Shown here piece after piece: positions 17,368 to 25,980 of a stretch of 57,483 bases of DNA. The notes under the pieces are model-generated. The model saw only the letters and a program-made list of their open reading frames with translations, searched no databases and was not told the DNA's origin. The position numbers and the translations under genes are program-made. The stretch comes from Streptomyces oceani. GTDB lineage: Bacteria > Actinomycetota > Actinomycetes > Streptomycetales > Streptomycetaceae. Location: NCBI RefSeq assembly GCF_001751245.1, contig NZ_LJGU01000123.1, positions 21,400 to 78,882 on the forward strand, written 5' to 3'. The number at the start of each line of letters is the position of its first letter. Within the stretch, counting starts at the first letter, position 1.

Positions 17368-18375
17368 ATGACGGACCCTCAGCAGCCTTCCCCGAACGAC
17401 CGGTCGGACGCCGACGACGTCGAACAGCACGCCTGTCCGAAGTGTGACGCCCAGCCCGGATCGCCCTGCCGCTCGCGCGGCGGCGCGGTTGCCTCCGCCT
17501 ACCACACCCGCCGCTTCACCATGGTGCCCCGGCTGAAGAAGGCGCTGCGGGTGCCGACCCCGGCCGACCGCGGCCCGGGCCGGCCGTGGCGGCCGGGCAC
17601 CCCGCCGCCGACGTCGGCCGACCCGGACCTGCCGAGCGCGGACATCCGCATCGGATACGCGCGGTGCTCGACCCTCGGGCAGGAACTCGACTCCCAGCTC
17701 GACGCGCTCAGCAAGCACGGCATCCCGAGGGAGAAGATCTTCAGCGAGAAGATCAGCACCCGCGTCCGCGTCCGCCCCCGGTTCGAGGAGGCACTGAGGA
17801 CGGCGCGGGAGGTCAAGGCGCACGCCCCGCACTGCCGAGTCATCTTCACCGTGTACGAGATGAAGCGGCTCGGGCGGGACGCCGCCGAGCTGACTGCGCT
17901 CGCCGACCACCTAACCGCGCACGGCCTGGTGCTGGAGATGCTGGCCGGGCCCTTGCCCGGCATCTACGACCCCACCGGGCCGGGAAAGCTGCTGTTCGCG
18001 TTCTTCGCCGCGATGGCGGAGACCGAGCGGGAGAACATTCGGGAGTCGACGCTGGAGGGGCTCGACACCGCGGCCCGCAAGGGCAAGCACGGCGGCCGGC
18101 CGCCGGTCATCACCGAGGACATGCTGCATACCGTGCTGCGGCGCCGCGCGGGCGGCGAGCCCGTTGAGCAGATCCAGCCCGATCTGATCATCCCCACCGG
18201 CAAGCGCAAGGGTCAGAACCCCTCCGTCGCCAGCATCTACCGGGCACTCGCCGAGCACGAGAAGCGGGCGGCGTACCCGGAAGCCGTCGAACAGGCCCGC
18301 GCCGACTTCGCCGCCCTCGCTGGCAGCGAGGTTCCTGAACCTCGTACAGAAGCCAAGGCCCTAACGACACGCTGA
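17368..18375 (+). CDS. tnpR: Serine recombinase (Tn3-type resolvase) with N-terminal zinc-binding motif
   Basis: The 335-residue protein has a resolvase catalytic domain from about residue 95 (RIGYARCSTLGQELDSQL, nucleophile Ser101; then RLGRDAAEL and AFFAAMAETERENIRE) and a C-terminal helix-turn-helix region. It resolves cointegrates made by TnpA. The N-terminal 90 residues add a CPxC...PGSPC...H motif (Cys23, Cys26, Cys34, His46) as in small actinobacterial zinc-finger DNA-binding proteins, so it is longer than the 185-residue classical TnpR. Start ATG 17368; GTG 17350 is also in frame. The stop (18373-18375) falls at the inner edge of the right inverted repeat. Confidence 0.9.
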   Translation: MTDPQQPSPNDRSDADDVEQHACPKCDAQPGSPCRSRGGAVASAYHTRRFTMVPRLKKALRVPTPADRGPGRPWRPGTPPPTSADPDLPSADIRIGYARCSTLGQELDSQLDALSKHGIPREKIFSEKISTRVRVRPRFEEALRTAREVKAHAPHCRVIFTVYEMKRLGRDAAELTALADHLTAHGLVLEMLAGPLPGIYDPTGPGKLLFAFFAAMAETERENIRESTLEGLDTAARKGKHGGRPPVITEDMLHTVLRRRAGGEPVEQIQPDLIIPTGKRKGQNPSVASIYRALAEHEKRAAYPEAVEQARADFAALAGSEVPEPRTEAKALTTR

Positions 18376-18415
18376 GTTACTTGTCACTTCGCGGCAGCTT
18401 CGGGAGAACAGGGCC
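18374..18415 (-). repeat. Right terminal inverted repeat (IRR) of the Tn3-family element
   Basis: This is the 42-bp inverted partner of 8772-8813 with two mismatches. Confidence 0.92.
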
Positions 18416-18420
18416 AGGTC
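18416..18420. repeat. Target-site duplication AGGTC, right copy
   Basis: Second copy of the 5-bp target duplication, directly abutting the right inverted repeat. Confidence 0.9.
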
Positions 18421-18493
18421 GGCCGTCGTCACGCCGTACTTCACCTGCGCCAACGAGCTGGCGCTCGAGGTGGAGACCGGGCGCGCGGACTGA
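18421..18493 (+). pseudogene. 3' end of the gene interrupted by the mer transposon
   Basis: Read in frame with 7681-8771 after deleting the transposon and one AGGTC, this codes for AVVTPYFTCANELALEVETG followed by RAD and a TGA at 18491. It restores the natural C-terminus and shows that the downstream exposed end is not an independent gene. Confidence 0.8.
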
Positions 18494-18593
18494 CGGCGCA
18501 CCGGCACGTGACGTCGTACGCCCGTCGCCTGGTGCACGGGTCCGCTCCCCATCGCGGACGGTTGCTGTCCGCAGGGGGTGCCAGACTTCCGGC

Positions 18594-19604
18594 ATGCGTG
18601 AGACATCGGCACGGCTCCTGCGACTGCTGTCGCTGCTCCAGACACACCGCGAGTGGTCCGGCGGCGCTCTCGCCGAACGGCTGGGCGTGACCCCCCGCAC
18701 CGTTCGCCGTGACGTGGACCGGCTACGCGGGCTCGGCTATCCCGTGCACTCCAGCACCGGCGTCACCGGCGGCTACCAGTTGGGGGCGGGCGCGGAGTTG
18801 CCGCCGTTGCTGCTGGACGACGACGAGGCCGTCGCGGTCGCCGTGGGGCTGCGGGGCGCCGCCGGCCTGGGGGTGCGGGGGCTCGAGGAGGCTTCCGTGC
18901 GAGCGCTCGCCAAGCTGGAACAGGTGTTGCCGCACCGGCTGCGCCGCAGGGTCGGGGCGCTGCACACCTACACGGTGCCGATGGAGCGGGAGCAGCACGG
19001 TACGGCGGTCGACCCCGGCGTCCTCACCGAGATCGCGCACGCCTGTCGGGACCGCCAGCGACTGCGCTTCACCTATCACCGGCACGACGGCACCGAGTCC
19101 CGGCGCGGCGTGGAGCCGTACCGACTGGTGAGCACGCACCGACGCTGGTATCTGGTCGGCTACGACCTCGACCGGATCGACTGGCGTACCTACCGCGTAG
19201 ACCGGATCACCCTGCGGCCGCCACACGGACCGTGCTTCAGTCCCCGTACGCCGCCGGCTGAGGACCTGGCCGGCTGGGTCTCCTCGGGGATCTCCACCCG
19301 GGTCTATCCGGAGCAGGCGGAGGTGTTGCTCCGGGTGCCCCTGGAGCGGGTGGCGGCACGGGTCTCGCCGCTGGCCGGCAGTCTCGAGGCGGTGGACTCG
19401 GGCAGCTGCCTGCTGCGTACGGGGGCACACTCCCTGGATCTCATCGTGATCCACCTCCTGCTGCTCGGCTACGACTTCGAGGTGCGCGAACCGGGCGCGC
19501 TGGAGGTACGGATGCGGGAGCTGCGGGACCGACTGACCCGGTCGTTGACGCGGCCGGACGCGCACGGAGAAGCACCGGAAGGCGAAGCCGAACAGCGGGC
19601 GTGA
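18594..19604 (+). CDS. WYL-domain transcriptional regulator (YafY/DeoR-like HTH)
   Basis: The 336-residue protein opens with a winged helix-turn-helix (ARLLRLLSLLQTHREWSGGALAERLGVTPRTVRRDVDRL) and has a central WYL domain. The conserved core is THRRWYLVGYDLDRIDWRTYRVDRI, followed by a C-terminal WCX-like extension. WYL proteins sense ligands, often nucleic acids or metabolites, and regulate adjacent genes. The ATG at 18594 begins directly at the HTH; the longer upstream frame overlaps the transposon junction and is not used. No divergent partner gene is present, because the transposon now lies on its 5' side, so its former neighbour is the split gene. Confidence 0.9.
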   Translation: MRETSARLLRLLSLLQTHREWSGGALAERLGVTPRTVRRDVDRLRGLGYPVHSSTGVTGGYQLGAGAELPPLLLDDDEAVAVAVGLRGAAGLGVRGLEEASVRALAKLEQVLPHRLRRRVGALHTYTVPMEREQHGTAVDPGVLTEIAHACRDRQRLRFTYHRHDGTESRRGVEPYRLVSTHRRWYLVGYDLDRIDWRTYRVDRITLRPPHGPCFSPRTPPAEDLAGWVSSGISTRVYPEQAEVLLRVPLERVAARVSPLAGSLEAVDSGSCLLRTGAHSLDLIVIHLLLLGYDFEVREPGALEVRMRELRDRLTRSLTRPDAHGEAPEGEAEQRA

Positions 19605-20065
19605 ATTCCGCCCGGGCATCAGGCGGGCCGTCGTGTCGAGCCCGTGGTTCGCGTAATTCTCCAAGGCGGTGAACTTCCGTTGCGGACTTCTTTGGGGGCG
19701 GCCGCGCATTCCCGCATTCAGGGACTCGGGGGGAGCCGTCGTAAGTCCTGTGGCGGCCCGTCGGATTATCCGAAAGGGTGGTTGGCAGCTGTGACACAAG
19801 TGTGACGCGGGAAGGACGCGACCAGAACTCCACTCCGTGGCCGAGCCTCTTCGTGTGATCTGCGCCGCACCGGTGGCGGGCCTTCCGCGGGCGGCGTGAA
19901 GGCGGGTCGGACACGGCCCGATGACCCGCTTCCGGTCCGTTCCCCTAGAATATTTGTCATGCCTCCGCCCGGGAGGAATCGGACGGAACGCCGTACACGG
20001 CACACAGGACGCAAGCAGTCAGGTAACCGCCACCGCACCCCCGGTGGCCCCTCGTGAGGAGCCCG
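19605..20065. other. Intergenic region without a convincing gene
   Basis: 461 bp between the WYL regulator and the I78-like gene. The only notable element is a TAGAAT hexamer at 19946-19951, a plausible -10 box for the gene at 20066. Reading frames across it look like shadows. Confidence 0.4.
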
Positions 20066-20281
20066 ATGGCACCCGACCCCGCAGGCGCGGACACCCCCCA
20101 GGACGACACCGAGGGCTACGTCGGCCTGCTGGCCGAGACGGCCGAGCAACGTGCCCGGGAACGAGGCTGGACCACCGTACGGGCGGTCGCCCCGGACGCC
20201 ATCATCACCATGGAGTACCTCTCCGGGAGGATCAACTTCGCCGTGCGCGAGGGGGCCGTGGTCCGTTGCTGGAAGGGCTGA
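20066..20281 (+). CDS. Small I78-type peptidase-inhibitor-like protein
   Basis: The 71-residue protein starts at an ATG preceded by GAGGAG. It has the pattern of I78-family inhibitors: a short helix GYVGLLAETAEQRARERGW followed by strands TTVRAVAPDAIITMEYLSGRINFAV and a C-terminal VRCWKG. Family members bind serine proteases through an exposed loop. No signal peptide is visible, so it is probably intracellular. Streptomyces genomes often have several such small proteins. The 9-bp hairpin at 20374-20400 probably terminates this gene. Confidence 0.75.
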   Translation: MAPDPAGADTPQDDTEGYVGLLAETAEQRARERGWTTVRAVAPDAIITMEYLSGRINFAVREGAVVRCWKG

Positions 20282-20373
20282 CGGGCAGCACGGCTGACCG
20301 GGTGGTGCGGCTGACGGGCAGTATGGCTGACGAGGCCATGGGCTGACGCACCGCCGGACCGAGGCGGTGTTAC

Positions 20374-20400
20374 GTCGCACCGCCGGGCCCGCGGTGCGAC
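20374..20400. terminator. 9-bp stem-loop between the I78-like and PAP2 genes
   Basis: GTCGCACCG (20374-20382) pairs exactly with CGGTGCGAC (20392-20400) across a 9-nt loop. It lies between convergent genes and could serve both. Confidence 0.65.
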
Positions 20401-20434
20401 TACCAGCCCGCAGTCCGGGACGTGGCGCCTCGGC

Positions 20435-21451
20435 TCAGCCCGCGTGCGGCCCGAACCGCGCGGTGCTCGGCTGCATCGTGCGCTCTGGCGTGCTCCGTCG
20501 GCCGCCCCCGCTGGCGCTGTTGGCGCTGCCTGATCCCGCCCGTACCGTGTGCGGCCGGCTGGCGTGGTGCGCGCGGGTCGCGGGCGCGGGTGTGGGACTC
20601 CCGCGTTCAGTCGTGCTCGCCGCGGGCGCGGCGCCCGGGTCGGGAGTGGCCGTGTCGTCGTGCTGCGGCGCCGAGCGCACGGCGACCGGCCGTAGTGGTT
20701 CCGCCGTCCGCCCCCGGGCCGTACGCAGCCGCTCGCGGTACTCCAGGACGGTGTTCTCCACCCGGGCGATGGCGGGCTCACACCAGGGGAGCCCGAGGAG
20801 GATCAACAGACCGGCCGCCCAGCCCAACAGCACGTCACTGACCCAGTGCGTGCCCAGGTAGACGGTGGTCGCCCCGACGCCCAGCGCGAAGAAGGCCGCG
20901 AGCAGCGAGAGCATGCGACGGGCTCGTGGCGTGCTCGCGAGGTAGGCCAGGATGCCCCAGGTCACCACGGCGTTGGCGGTGTGCCCGGACGGGAATATGT
21001 CCCCGCCGGCGAACAGCTCCGCGGACCCCACCTCAGTGGCGTAGTGCGGGCCCAGCCGCCCCAGGCCGATCTTGACCGCGCCGACGGAGACGTTCAGCAG
21101 CAACAGCGAGGTCCCCAGCACCAGCAGGGGGCGCAACGTCCGCTGCCGCCAGGAGCGCCAGCCCAGCCAGGCTGCGACCAGCACCGCGGTCGGCGCGCGC
21201 TGGCCGAGCACCACGAAGTAGTCCAGGAAAGCGTGGTACTCCGGCCACTGCTTGTACGGCCGGAACAGCATCACCTGCCAGTCCACCCGCACCAGTTGGG
21301 ACGTGACGAGGACCGCGACGACGATGGCCGCGTAAAGCAGCACGGTGGTGCCGAACAACGCCTTGCGGGTTCGGCTCATCCGCGGGACATCGCGGACGCT
21401 CGGTCGCTCGGGCTCTTGCTCGAGCCTGGCGAGGAATCGCTCGGTACGCAC
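20435..21451 (-). CDS. PAP2-superfamily membrane phosphatase
   Basis: The 338-residue protein has about six transmembrane segments between residues 30 and 235. The three phosphatase motifs are present: KIGLGRLGP (KxxxxxxRP-like, here with Gly-Pro), PSGHT, and GTHWVSDVLLGWAAG. The family dephosphorylates lipid phosphates such as phosphatidate or undecaprenyl pyrophosphate at the outer membrane face. The last 100 residues are a disordered Arg/Ala/Thr/Pro-rich tail after the motif region, which looks species-specific. It is convergent with the I78-like gene. Confidence 0.88.
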   Translation of the reverse strand: MRTERFLARLEQEPERPSVRDVPRMSRTRKALFGTTVLLYAAIVVAVLVTSQLVRVDWQVMLFRPYKQWPEYHAFLDYFVVLGQRAPTAVLVAAWLGWRSWRQRTLRPLLVLGTSLLLLNVSVGAVKIGLGRLGPHYATEVGSAELFAGGDIFPSGHTANAVVTWGILAYLASTPRARRMLSLLAAFFALGVGATTVYLGTHWVSDVLLGWAAGLLILLGLPWCEPAIARVENTVLEYRERLRTARGRTAEPLRPVAVRSAPQHDDTATPDPGAAPAASTTERGSPTPAPATRAHHASRPHTVRAGSGSANSASGGGRRSTPERTMQPSTARFGPHAG

Positions 21452-21917
21452 CTAATCGACGTTACAACGCCGCCGAGAGGCCAACGTCCTGGTCACCGCC
21501 TTTGTGATGACGATGTGATGTGGCCCTGGCCACCCCCACGGACATTTAGCCGGGCATTATCGGGGTTGTCCTGGGGATTCCTCGCGGCGTCGGAAGACGG
21601 GGCCGTGGAGTCGGCCACCCGTGGAAATGGAAGAAGCCGGATTGCGTTCATGGAACTTTAATACCGAATTCCCGAACGAGATTCCCCCGTTCGGGTCGTC
21701 GGAGGTCGACCGACGTCGTCGACCGACAGAAGCACCCACCCTCTGTGGCCTCCCGATCACGGTCGTAGGGTGAGACGTGCCACGCGACGGCGCCGAGGTC
21801 TCGCGTACGCTATCGCCCACCTGCCCGTTGGATGGACCGGGCCGGGCCCGCAGCGGAGCGCCCCGGCATTTCCCCACGGTCCCCAGCGCCGGTGCGGGCG
21901 CAAGAGGAGGTGCGTAC
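21452..21917. other. Divergent intergenic region before the exporter gene
   Basis: 466 bp between the PAP2 gene (minus) and the MFS gene (plus). It has locally lower GC around 21530-21700 and must hold both promoters. A 49-codon frame from ATG 21627 is present but has no ribosome-binding site or recognisable features. Confidence 0.35.
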
Positions 21918-23573
21918 ATGTCCGGCACGAGCACGGCCGGAACCGGAAGGGCCGCTCACGTCCCCGGGCAACGAGACTCCCCGCCCCCCGCTGCCGGTTC
22001 CCCCAACCGCTGGACCGTGCTGGTCGTCCTCTGTACGAGCCTGCTGCTGGTGGCGCTGGACGCCACCGTGCTGCACGTCGCGGTGCCGGCCGTCTCGGCG
22101 CACCTGCGCCCCGGTCCGAACCAGCTGCTGTGGATCGTCGACAGCTACCCGCTCGTGTGCGCCTCCTTCCTCATACTCTTCGGCACCCTCGGGGACCGTG
22201 TCGGACGGCGCAGGGTCCTGCTCTACGGATACGCCCTCTTCGCCGCGGCCTCCGCGCTCGCCGCGTACGCCCACACCCCGGAACTGCTCATAGCCGCCCG
22301 CGCGTTGCTCGGCATCGGCGGAGCCATGATCATGCCGGCGACGTTGTCCATCCTGAGGCAGGTCTTCCCAGACCGCCGTGAGCGCGCGCTGGCGGTCGGC
22401 ATCTGGAGTTCCGTCGCCGCCGTGGGGGCCGCCGTCGGACCGCTGTTCGGGGGCCTGCTCCTGGAACACTTCTGGTGGGGATCGGTCTTCCTGATCAACA
22501 TCCCGCTGATGGCGGCGAGCCTGCTCGCCGGCCGGCTCCTCCTGCCCGAGTCCACCGGGGGCGCCAAGGGACCGTGGGACGTGCTGGGCGCCACCCTGGC
22601 CGCCGCCGGGCTGTTCGGCCTGATCCTCGGGGTCAAGCACGCGGGCACCGGCAGCCCGCTCGCTCCGGAGGCGCTGCTGCCGCTCGCCGCCGGAGCGGCG
22701 TTGCTGATCCTTTTCGTACGCCGACAGCGCCAGCGTGAGTACCCGCTGGTGGACCTCAGTGAGATCGCCCGCCCGGCCTTCGGCACCGCCGTCGGCTGCA
22801 TCGTGCTCACCGTGCTCGCGCTCGTCGGGCTCGCGCTGATCGCCGCGCAGTACCTCCAACTGGTGCTCGGTCTCTCGCCCCTGGAGACCGGGCTGCGCCT
22901 GCTGCCGCTCTCCGTCGCCGCGGTCGCCGCCGGTCTCGTCGGCTCGCGGCTGCTGCAACGCCTCGGCCCGCGCCTGATGGTCGCGCTCGGCTTCCTGTTG
23001 ACCGCGCTCGCCGTACTGTTCCTCACCACCCTGGGCCTGGAGGACCGGCCGGCCGTCCTCGCCGGCGGCTTCGTGCTGCTCGGCTTCGGCCTGGAGACGA
23101 CGCTTTTCGGCTGCTACGAGTCGATGCTCAGCGAGTCCTCCGCGGATCGGGCCGGCGGCGCAGCCGCGGTCGGTGAGACCGCCTACCAGCTCGGCGCGGG
23201 CCTGGGCATCGCCGTCCTCGGCACCATCATGAACGCCGCCTACGCGCCGGGCGTACGGAACGCCCCCGGCGTGCCCGGCGAGGCCAGAGGCGCCGCGAGC
23301 CACTCACTCGGCGAGGCGTACGGCGTCGCCGCCCGGCTGGGCGATCCGGCCGGTGGCACGCTGCTGCGCGCGGCTCGAGAGGCGTTCGTACACGGTCTCC
23401 ACGTGACGCTCACCGTCAGCGGCGTCCTGCTGCTGCTCGGTGCGCTAGCCGCGCTGCGATTGCCACGCTCGATGGGGTGTACGGACCGGGACGCGCCGGC
23501 CCGCTCCGGGGACCGTTCCCCGCGTGCGGCCGGCGACGGGACCCTCTTGTCCACCGGGATCACCCGGCCGTAA
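21918..23573 (+). CDS. DHA2-family (14-TMS) MFS drug exporter
   Basis: The 551-residue protein has about 14 hydrophobic helices and the MFS motif GDRVGRRRVLLYG after TM2. TM1 carries LVALDATVLHVAVPAV, the DHA2 motif of QacA/SmvA/EmrB-type proton-coupled exporters, and motif C-like GAAVGPLFGGLLLE follows in TM5. The ATG at 21918 follows AGAGGAGG; the upstream extension is Arg-rich shadow. Substrate is unknown. No regulator is adjacent. It lies 38 bp upstream of the acyl-CoA dehydrogenase gene, so they may share a transcript although their functions do not obviously match. Confidence 0.9.
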   Translation: MSGTSTAGTGRAAHVPGQRDSPPPAAGSPNRWTVLVVLCTSLLLVALDATVLHVAVPAVSAHLRPGPNQLLWIVDSYPLVCASFLILFGTLGDRVGRRRVLLYGYALFAAASALAAYAHTPELLIAARALLGIGGAMIMPATLSILRQVFPDRRERALAVGIWSSVAAVGAAVGPLFGGLLLEHFWWGSVFLINIPLMAASLLAGRLLLPESTGGAKGPWDVLGATLAAAGLFGLILGVKHAGTGSPLAPEALLPLAAGAALLILFVRRQRQREYPLVDLSEIARPAFGTAVGCIVLTVLALVGLALIAAQYLQLVLGLSPLETGLRLLPLSVAAVAAGLVGSRLLQRLGPRLMVALGFLLTALAVLFLTTLGLEDRPAVLAGGFVLLGFGLETTLFGCYESMLSESSADRAGGAAAVGETAYQLGAGLGIAVLGTIMNAAYAPGVRNAPGVPGEARGAASHSLGEAYGVAARLGDPAGGTLLRAAREAFVHGLHVTLTVSGVLLLLGALAALRLPRSMGCTDRDAPARSGDRSPRAAGDGTLLSTGITRP

Positions 23574-23611
23574 CGTCACCGGCGAAGCGCGACGATCATC
23601 CGGAGGCTCGT

Positions 23612-24817
23612 ATGTCCCGCACGTCCGGCACGTCAGGGTTGCCGCCGTTCGACCCCACCGATCCGCTGGGCGTCGAGGAGCTGCTGGACCCGGAGGACCT
23701 CGCGGTCCGGGACACCATGCGCGCCTGGGCGGCCGACCGGGTGCTGCCGCACGTCGCCGAGTGGTACGAGCGGGGTGAGCTGCCCGGCGTTCGGGAGCTG
23801 GCCCGGGAGCTGGGCGCCCTGGGCGCTCTGGGCATGTCCCTGAGCGGGTACGGCTGCGCCGGCGCCTCGGCGGTGCAGTACGGCCTGGCCTGCCTCGAAC
23901 TGGAGGCCGCGGACTCCGGCGTGCGCTCGCTGGTCTCGGTGCAGGGCTCGCTGGCGATGTACGCCATCCACCGGTTCGGCAGCGAGGAGCAGAAGCGGGA
24001 GTGGCTGCCGCGGATGGCCTCGGGTGAGGTCATCGGCTGCTTCGGGCTGACGGAGCCGGACCACGGCTCCGATCCCGCCGGCATGCGCACGTACGCCCGG
24101 CGGGACGGTGAGGACTGGCTCCTCACGGGCCGCAAGATGTGGATCACCAACGGTTCGGTGGCCGGTATCGCGGTGGTGTGGGCCCGTACGGAGGACGGCG
24201 TCCGCGGCTTCGTCGTACCCACCTCCTCGGCCGGGTTCAGCGCTCCGGAGATCAAGCACAAGTGGTCCCTGCGGGCTTCGGTGACCAGCGAGTTGGTGCT
24301 GGACGAGGTGCGCTTGCCCGGCGACGCCGTACTGCCCGAGGCGGTCGGCCTGCGGGGGCCGCTGAGCTGCCTGAGTCACGCCCGCTACGGCATCGTGTGG
24401 GGCTCGATGGGCGCGGCGCGCGCCAGCTTCGAGGCGGCGCTGGACTACGCGCGCACCCGCGAACAGTTCGGGAAGCCGATCGGTGGCTTCCAATTGACCC
24501 AGGCGAAGCTCGCCGACATGGCCGTGGAGCTGCACAAGGGCATCCTGCTGGCGCACCATCTCGGCCGTCGGATGGACCAGCGGCGGCTGCGACCGGAGCA
24601 GGTCAGCTTCGGCAAGCTGAACAACGTCCGGGAGGCGATCGCGATCTGCCGCGAGGCCCGTACCATCCTCGGCGCGAACGGCATCTCGCTGGACTACCCG
24701 GTCATGCGGCATGCCACCAACCTGGAGTCGGTGTTGACCTACGAGGGCACCACCGAGATGCACCAACTCGTGTTGGGCAAAGCCCTGACCGGTATCGAGG
24801 CGTTTCGCGGCGACTGA
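23612..24817 (+). CDS. Acyl-CoA dehydrogenase, glutaryl-CoA dehydrogenase-like
   Basis: This 401-residue FAD enzyme has the family signatures CFGLTEPDHGSDPAGM and WITNGSVAGIAVVWART, and the C-terminal YEGTTEMHQLVLGKALTG. The Glu in that last motif (YEGT) is the catalytic base position of the short-chain/glutaryl-CoA group. The N-terminus (FDPTDPLGVEELLDPEDLAVRDTMRAW) also resembles glutaryl-CoA dehydrogenases, which act in lysine and tryptophan degradation. ATG 23612 follows CGGAGG. True substrate cannot be read from sequence. Confidence 0.9.
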   Translation: MSRTSGTSGLPPFDPTDPLGVEELLDPEDLAVRDTMRAWAADRVLPHVAEWYERGELPGVRELARELGALGALGMSLSGYGCAGASAVQYGLACLELEAADSGVRSLVSVQGSLAMYAIHRFGSEEQKREWLPRMASGEVIGCFGLTEPDHGSDPAGMRTYARRDGEDWLLTGRKMWITNGSVAGIAVVWARTEDGVRGFVVPTSSAGFSAPEIKHKWSLRASVTSELVLDEVRLPGDAVLPEAVGLRGPLSCLSHARYGIVWGSMGAARASFEAALDYARTREQFGKPIGGFQLTQAKLADMAVELHKGILLAHHLGRRMDQRRLRPEQVSFGKLNNVREAIAICREARTILGANGISLDYPVMRHATNLESVLTYEGTTEMHQLVLGKALTGIEAFRGD

Positions 24818-24846
24818 CCCGCGGCGCGCGAGGGGCGCGCGTATCC

Positions 24847-25283
24847 GTGGACGGTGAACTGCGACGTGCCGTTGTCGGGGCGCTTGGCGAACTCGGACGA
24901 AGCGCCGACTGGCGTGACCGGGCGGACGCCGGTCACAGCCTGGCCGGGTTCGCCAGACGGTGAAGCGAGGAACCGTTGCCGGGACTCGTACTCGATCCCC
25001 GTGACACCCTCGTCACCCTGCGGACGGCGGAGGGCTTGCTCCGGCGAGGGGACCGGGCCGGGCTGGGGATGGTCGCGTCGGCGCTGGCGGTCGCCAACGA
25101 CGGCACGCCGAGTGGATACACACCGCGATCGTCGACGTCCTCGGCATCTTCTCGGACGACCTGGGCGAGGCGTTACGGCTCCGCGAGGAGATGTCGGTCG
25201 ACACCGACGACCGTGTTGCCCGCGGAGCCCGTCGGCTGCAGGAGAATCCGGCGGAGATCGATCCCGTTTCTCGACCCTCGTAG
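24847..25283 (+). pseudogene. Broken HEAT-repeat-like gene (in-frame TGA plus frameshift)
   Basis: The frame begins at GTG 24847 with helical-repeat sequence (VDGELRRAVVGALGELGRSADW; DAGHSLAGFARR) and meets TGA at 24961-24963. The same frame then continues with related helices (PLPGLVLDPRDTLVTLRTAE; GLLRRGDRAGLGMVASALA). Near 25108 it shifts by one base to HAEWIHTAIVDVLGIFSDDL and MSVDTDDRVARGARRLQENP, ending at TAG 25281-25283. Together these would make one intact protein of about 145 residues resembling actinobacterial HEAT-repeat proteins. The stop and the shift are read directly; the family assignment is from memory. Sequencing error could explain one lesion, less easily both. Confidence 0.6.
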
Positions 25284-25533
25284 CGGCTGGTTGCGGCAGC
25301 GACACCACCTCCACCGTCCCGCTCGGGGCGCGTGCGGGCGGCGAAGCGTCGCGTGCCGGCCGGGTGTGGACGCCTGTCCTGGTCTGGTCGCCCACGGGCG
25401 ATCAGACCCCCTCCTCCGCCACAAGCGGCGGACTTCCGCCAACCATGCCCGGAAACCGCGAGCGGCCGGGGCGCGGCAGTGGGTGCGCGACGTGCGAGCC
25501 CGCCGGGGGATGGTGCTCCCCTCGGCGGGCCCG

Positions 25534-25980
25534 TCAGCTCTGGTTGAAGAATCCGCCCTCGCCGGCGCGGCGGGCCTCGCCGCCGACAATCTGGTAATCG
25601 GCGGGAGTCAGGAGGAAAACCCGCGTGGCCACCCGCTCGATGTCGCCGCGCAGTCCGAAGATGAGACCCGCGCAGAAATCCACGACGCGTTTGGCGTCCG
25701 CCGACTCCATAGCCGTGAGATTCACGATCACCGGGACTCCGTCCCGGAAGAGTTCCCCGATTCCGCGGGCGTCTCGGAAACCGTCCGGCGTGACCGTGGC
25801 GATCCGGGTGCCCTGGTCCTGCGCGGCTTCCGCCGCCACTCGGACCCGGGGGTCCGTCACCCATGATTCGCGGGCGGCGTCACCGGGCTCCGGTCCCTCG
25901 GCGTATTCGTCGTCGTAGTAACGCATCTCACTGTCGTCGACGAGGCCCAGCCAGGCACTCGCCTTGCGCACCGATCCCAT
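25534..25980 (-). CDS. SepF-like cell-division protein (paralogue)
   Basis: The 148-residue protein has the SepF layout: an N-terminal amphipathic start ([15 protein letters not shown]), an acidic Tyr-rich linker ([16 protein letters not shown]), then the DUF552/SepF domain. The core is [20 protein letters not shown], followed by [20 protein letters not shown] and [15 protein letters not shown]. SepF anchors FtsZ to the membrane. This copy is away from the dcw cluster, and in S. coelicolor an equivalent paralogue (SflA-type) lies at this neighbourhood. ATG 25980 has GGAGGAGAGGAGG upstream. The short linker fits a paralogue rather than the main SepF. Confidence 0.88.
   Translation of the reverse strand: MGSVRKASAWLGLVDDSEMRYYDDEYAEGPEPGDAARESWVTDPRVRVAAEAAQDQGTRIATVTPDGFRDARGIGELFRDGVPVIVNLTAMESADAKRVVDFCAGLIFGLRGDIERVATRVFLLTPADYQIVGGEARRAGEGGFFNQS

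Larger units (their letters stand above)
8772..18415 (+). mobile_element. Complete Tn3-family transposon carrying broad-spectrum mercury resistance
   Basis: The element is 9,644 bp, bounded by 42-bp terminal inverted repeats that begin GGCCCTGTTCTCCCG and differ at two positions. The first 38 bp, the usual Tn3 length, have one mismatch. It is flanked by a 5-bp AGGTC duplication and interrupts a gene that re-reads seamlessly when it is removed. Contents in order: tnpA (+), ccdA-like, thioredoxin-like lipoprotein, merT-like and ArsR-type merR (all -), merA, merB, a membrane protein and a serine resolvase (all +). Intact ends, an open tnpA, an open resolvase and an undecayed target duplication all point to a recent insertion that may still be mobile. 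Confidence 0.95.

Noticed and set aside
21627..21776. 49-codon ORF in the gap before the exporter
   Set aside because: No ribosome-binding site, no family resemblance and codon use changes along it; recorded only as intergenic.
25173..25589. Minus-strand 138-codon ORF downstream of the HEAT-like pseudogene
   Set aside because: Overlaps the pseudogene and the sepF-like gene and has Arg/Pro-rich shadow composition. 25284-25533 is left as intergenic.
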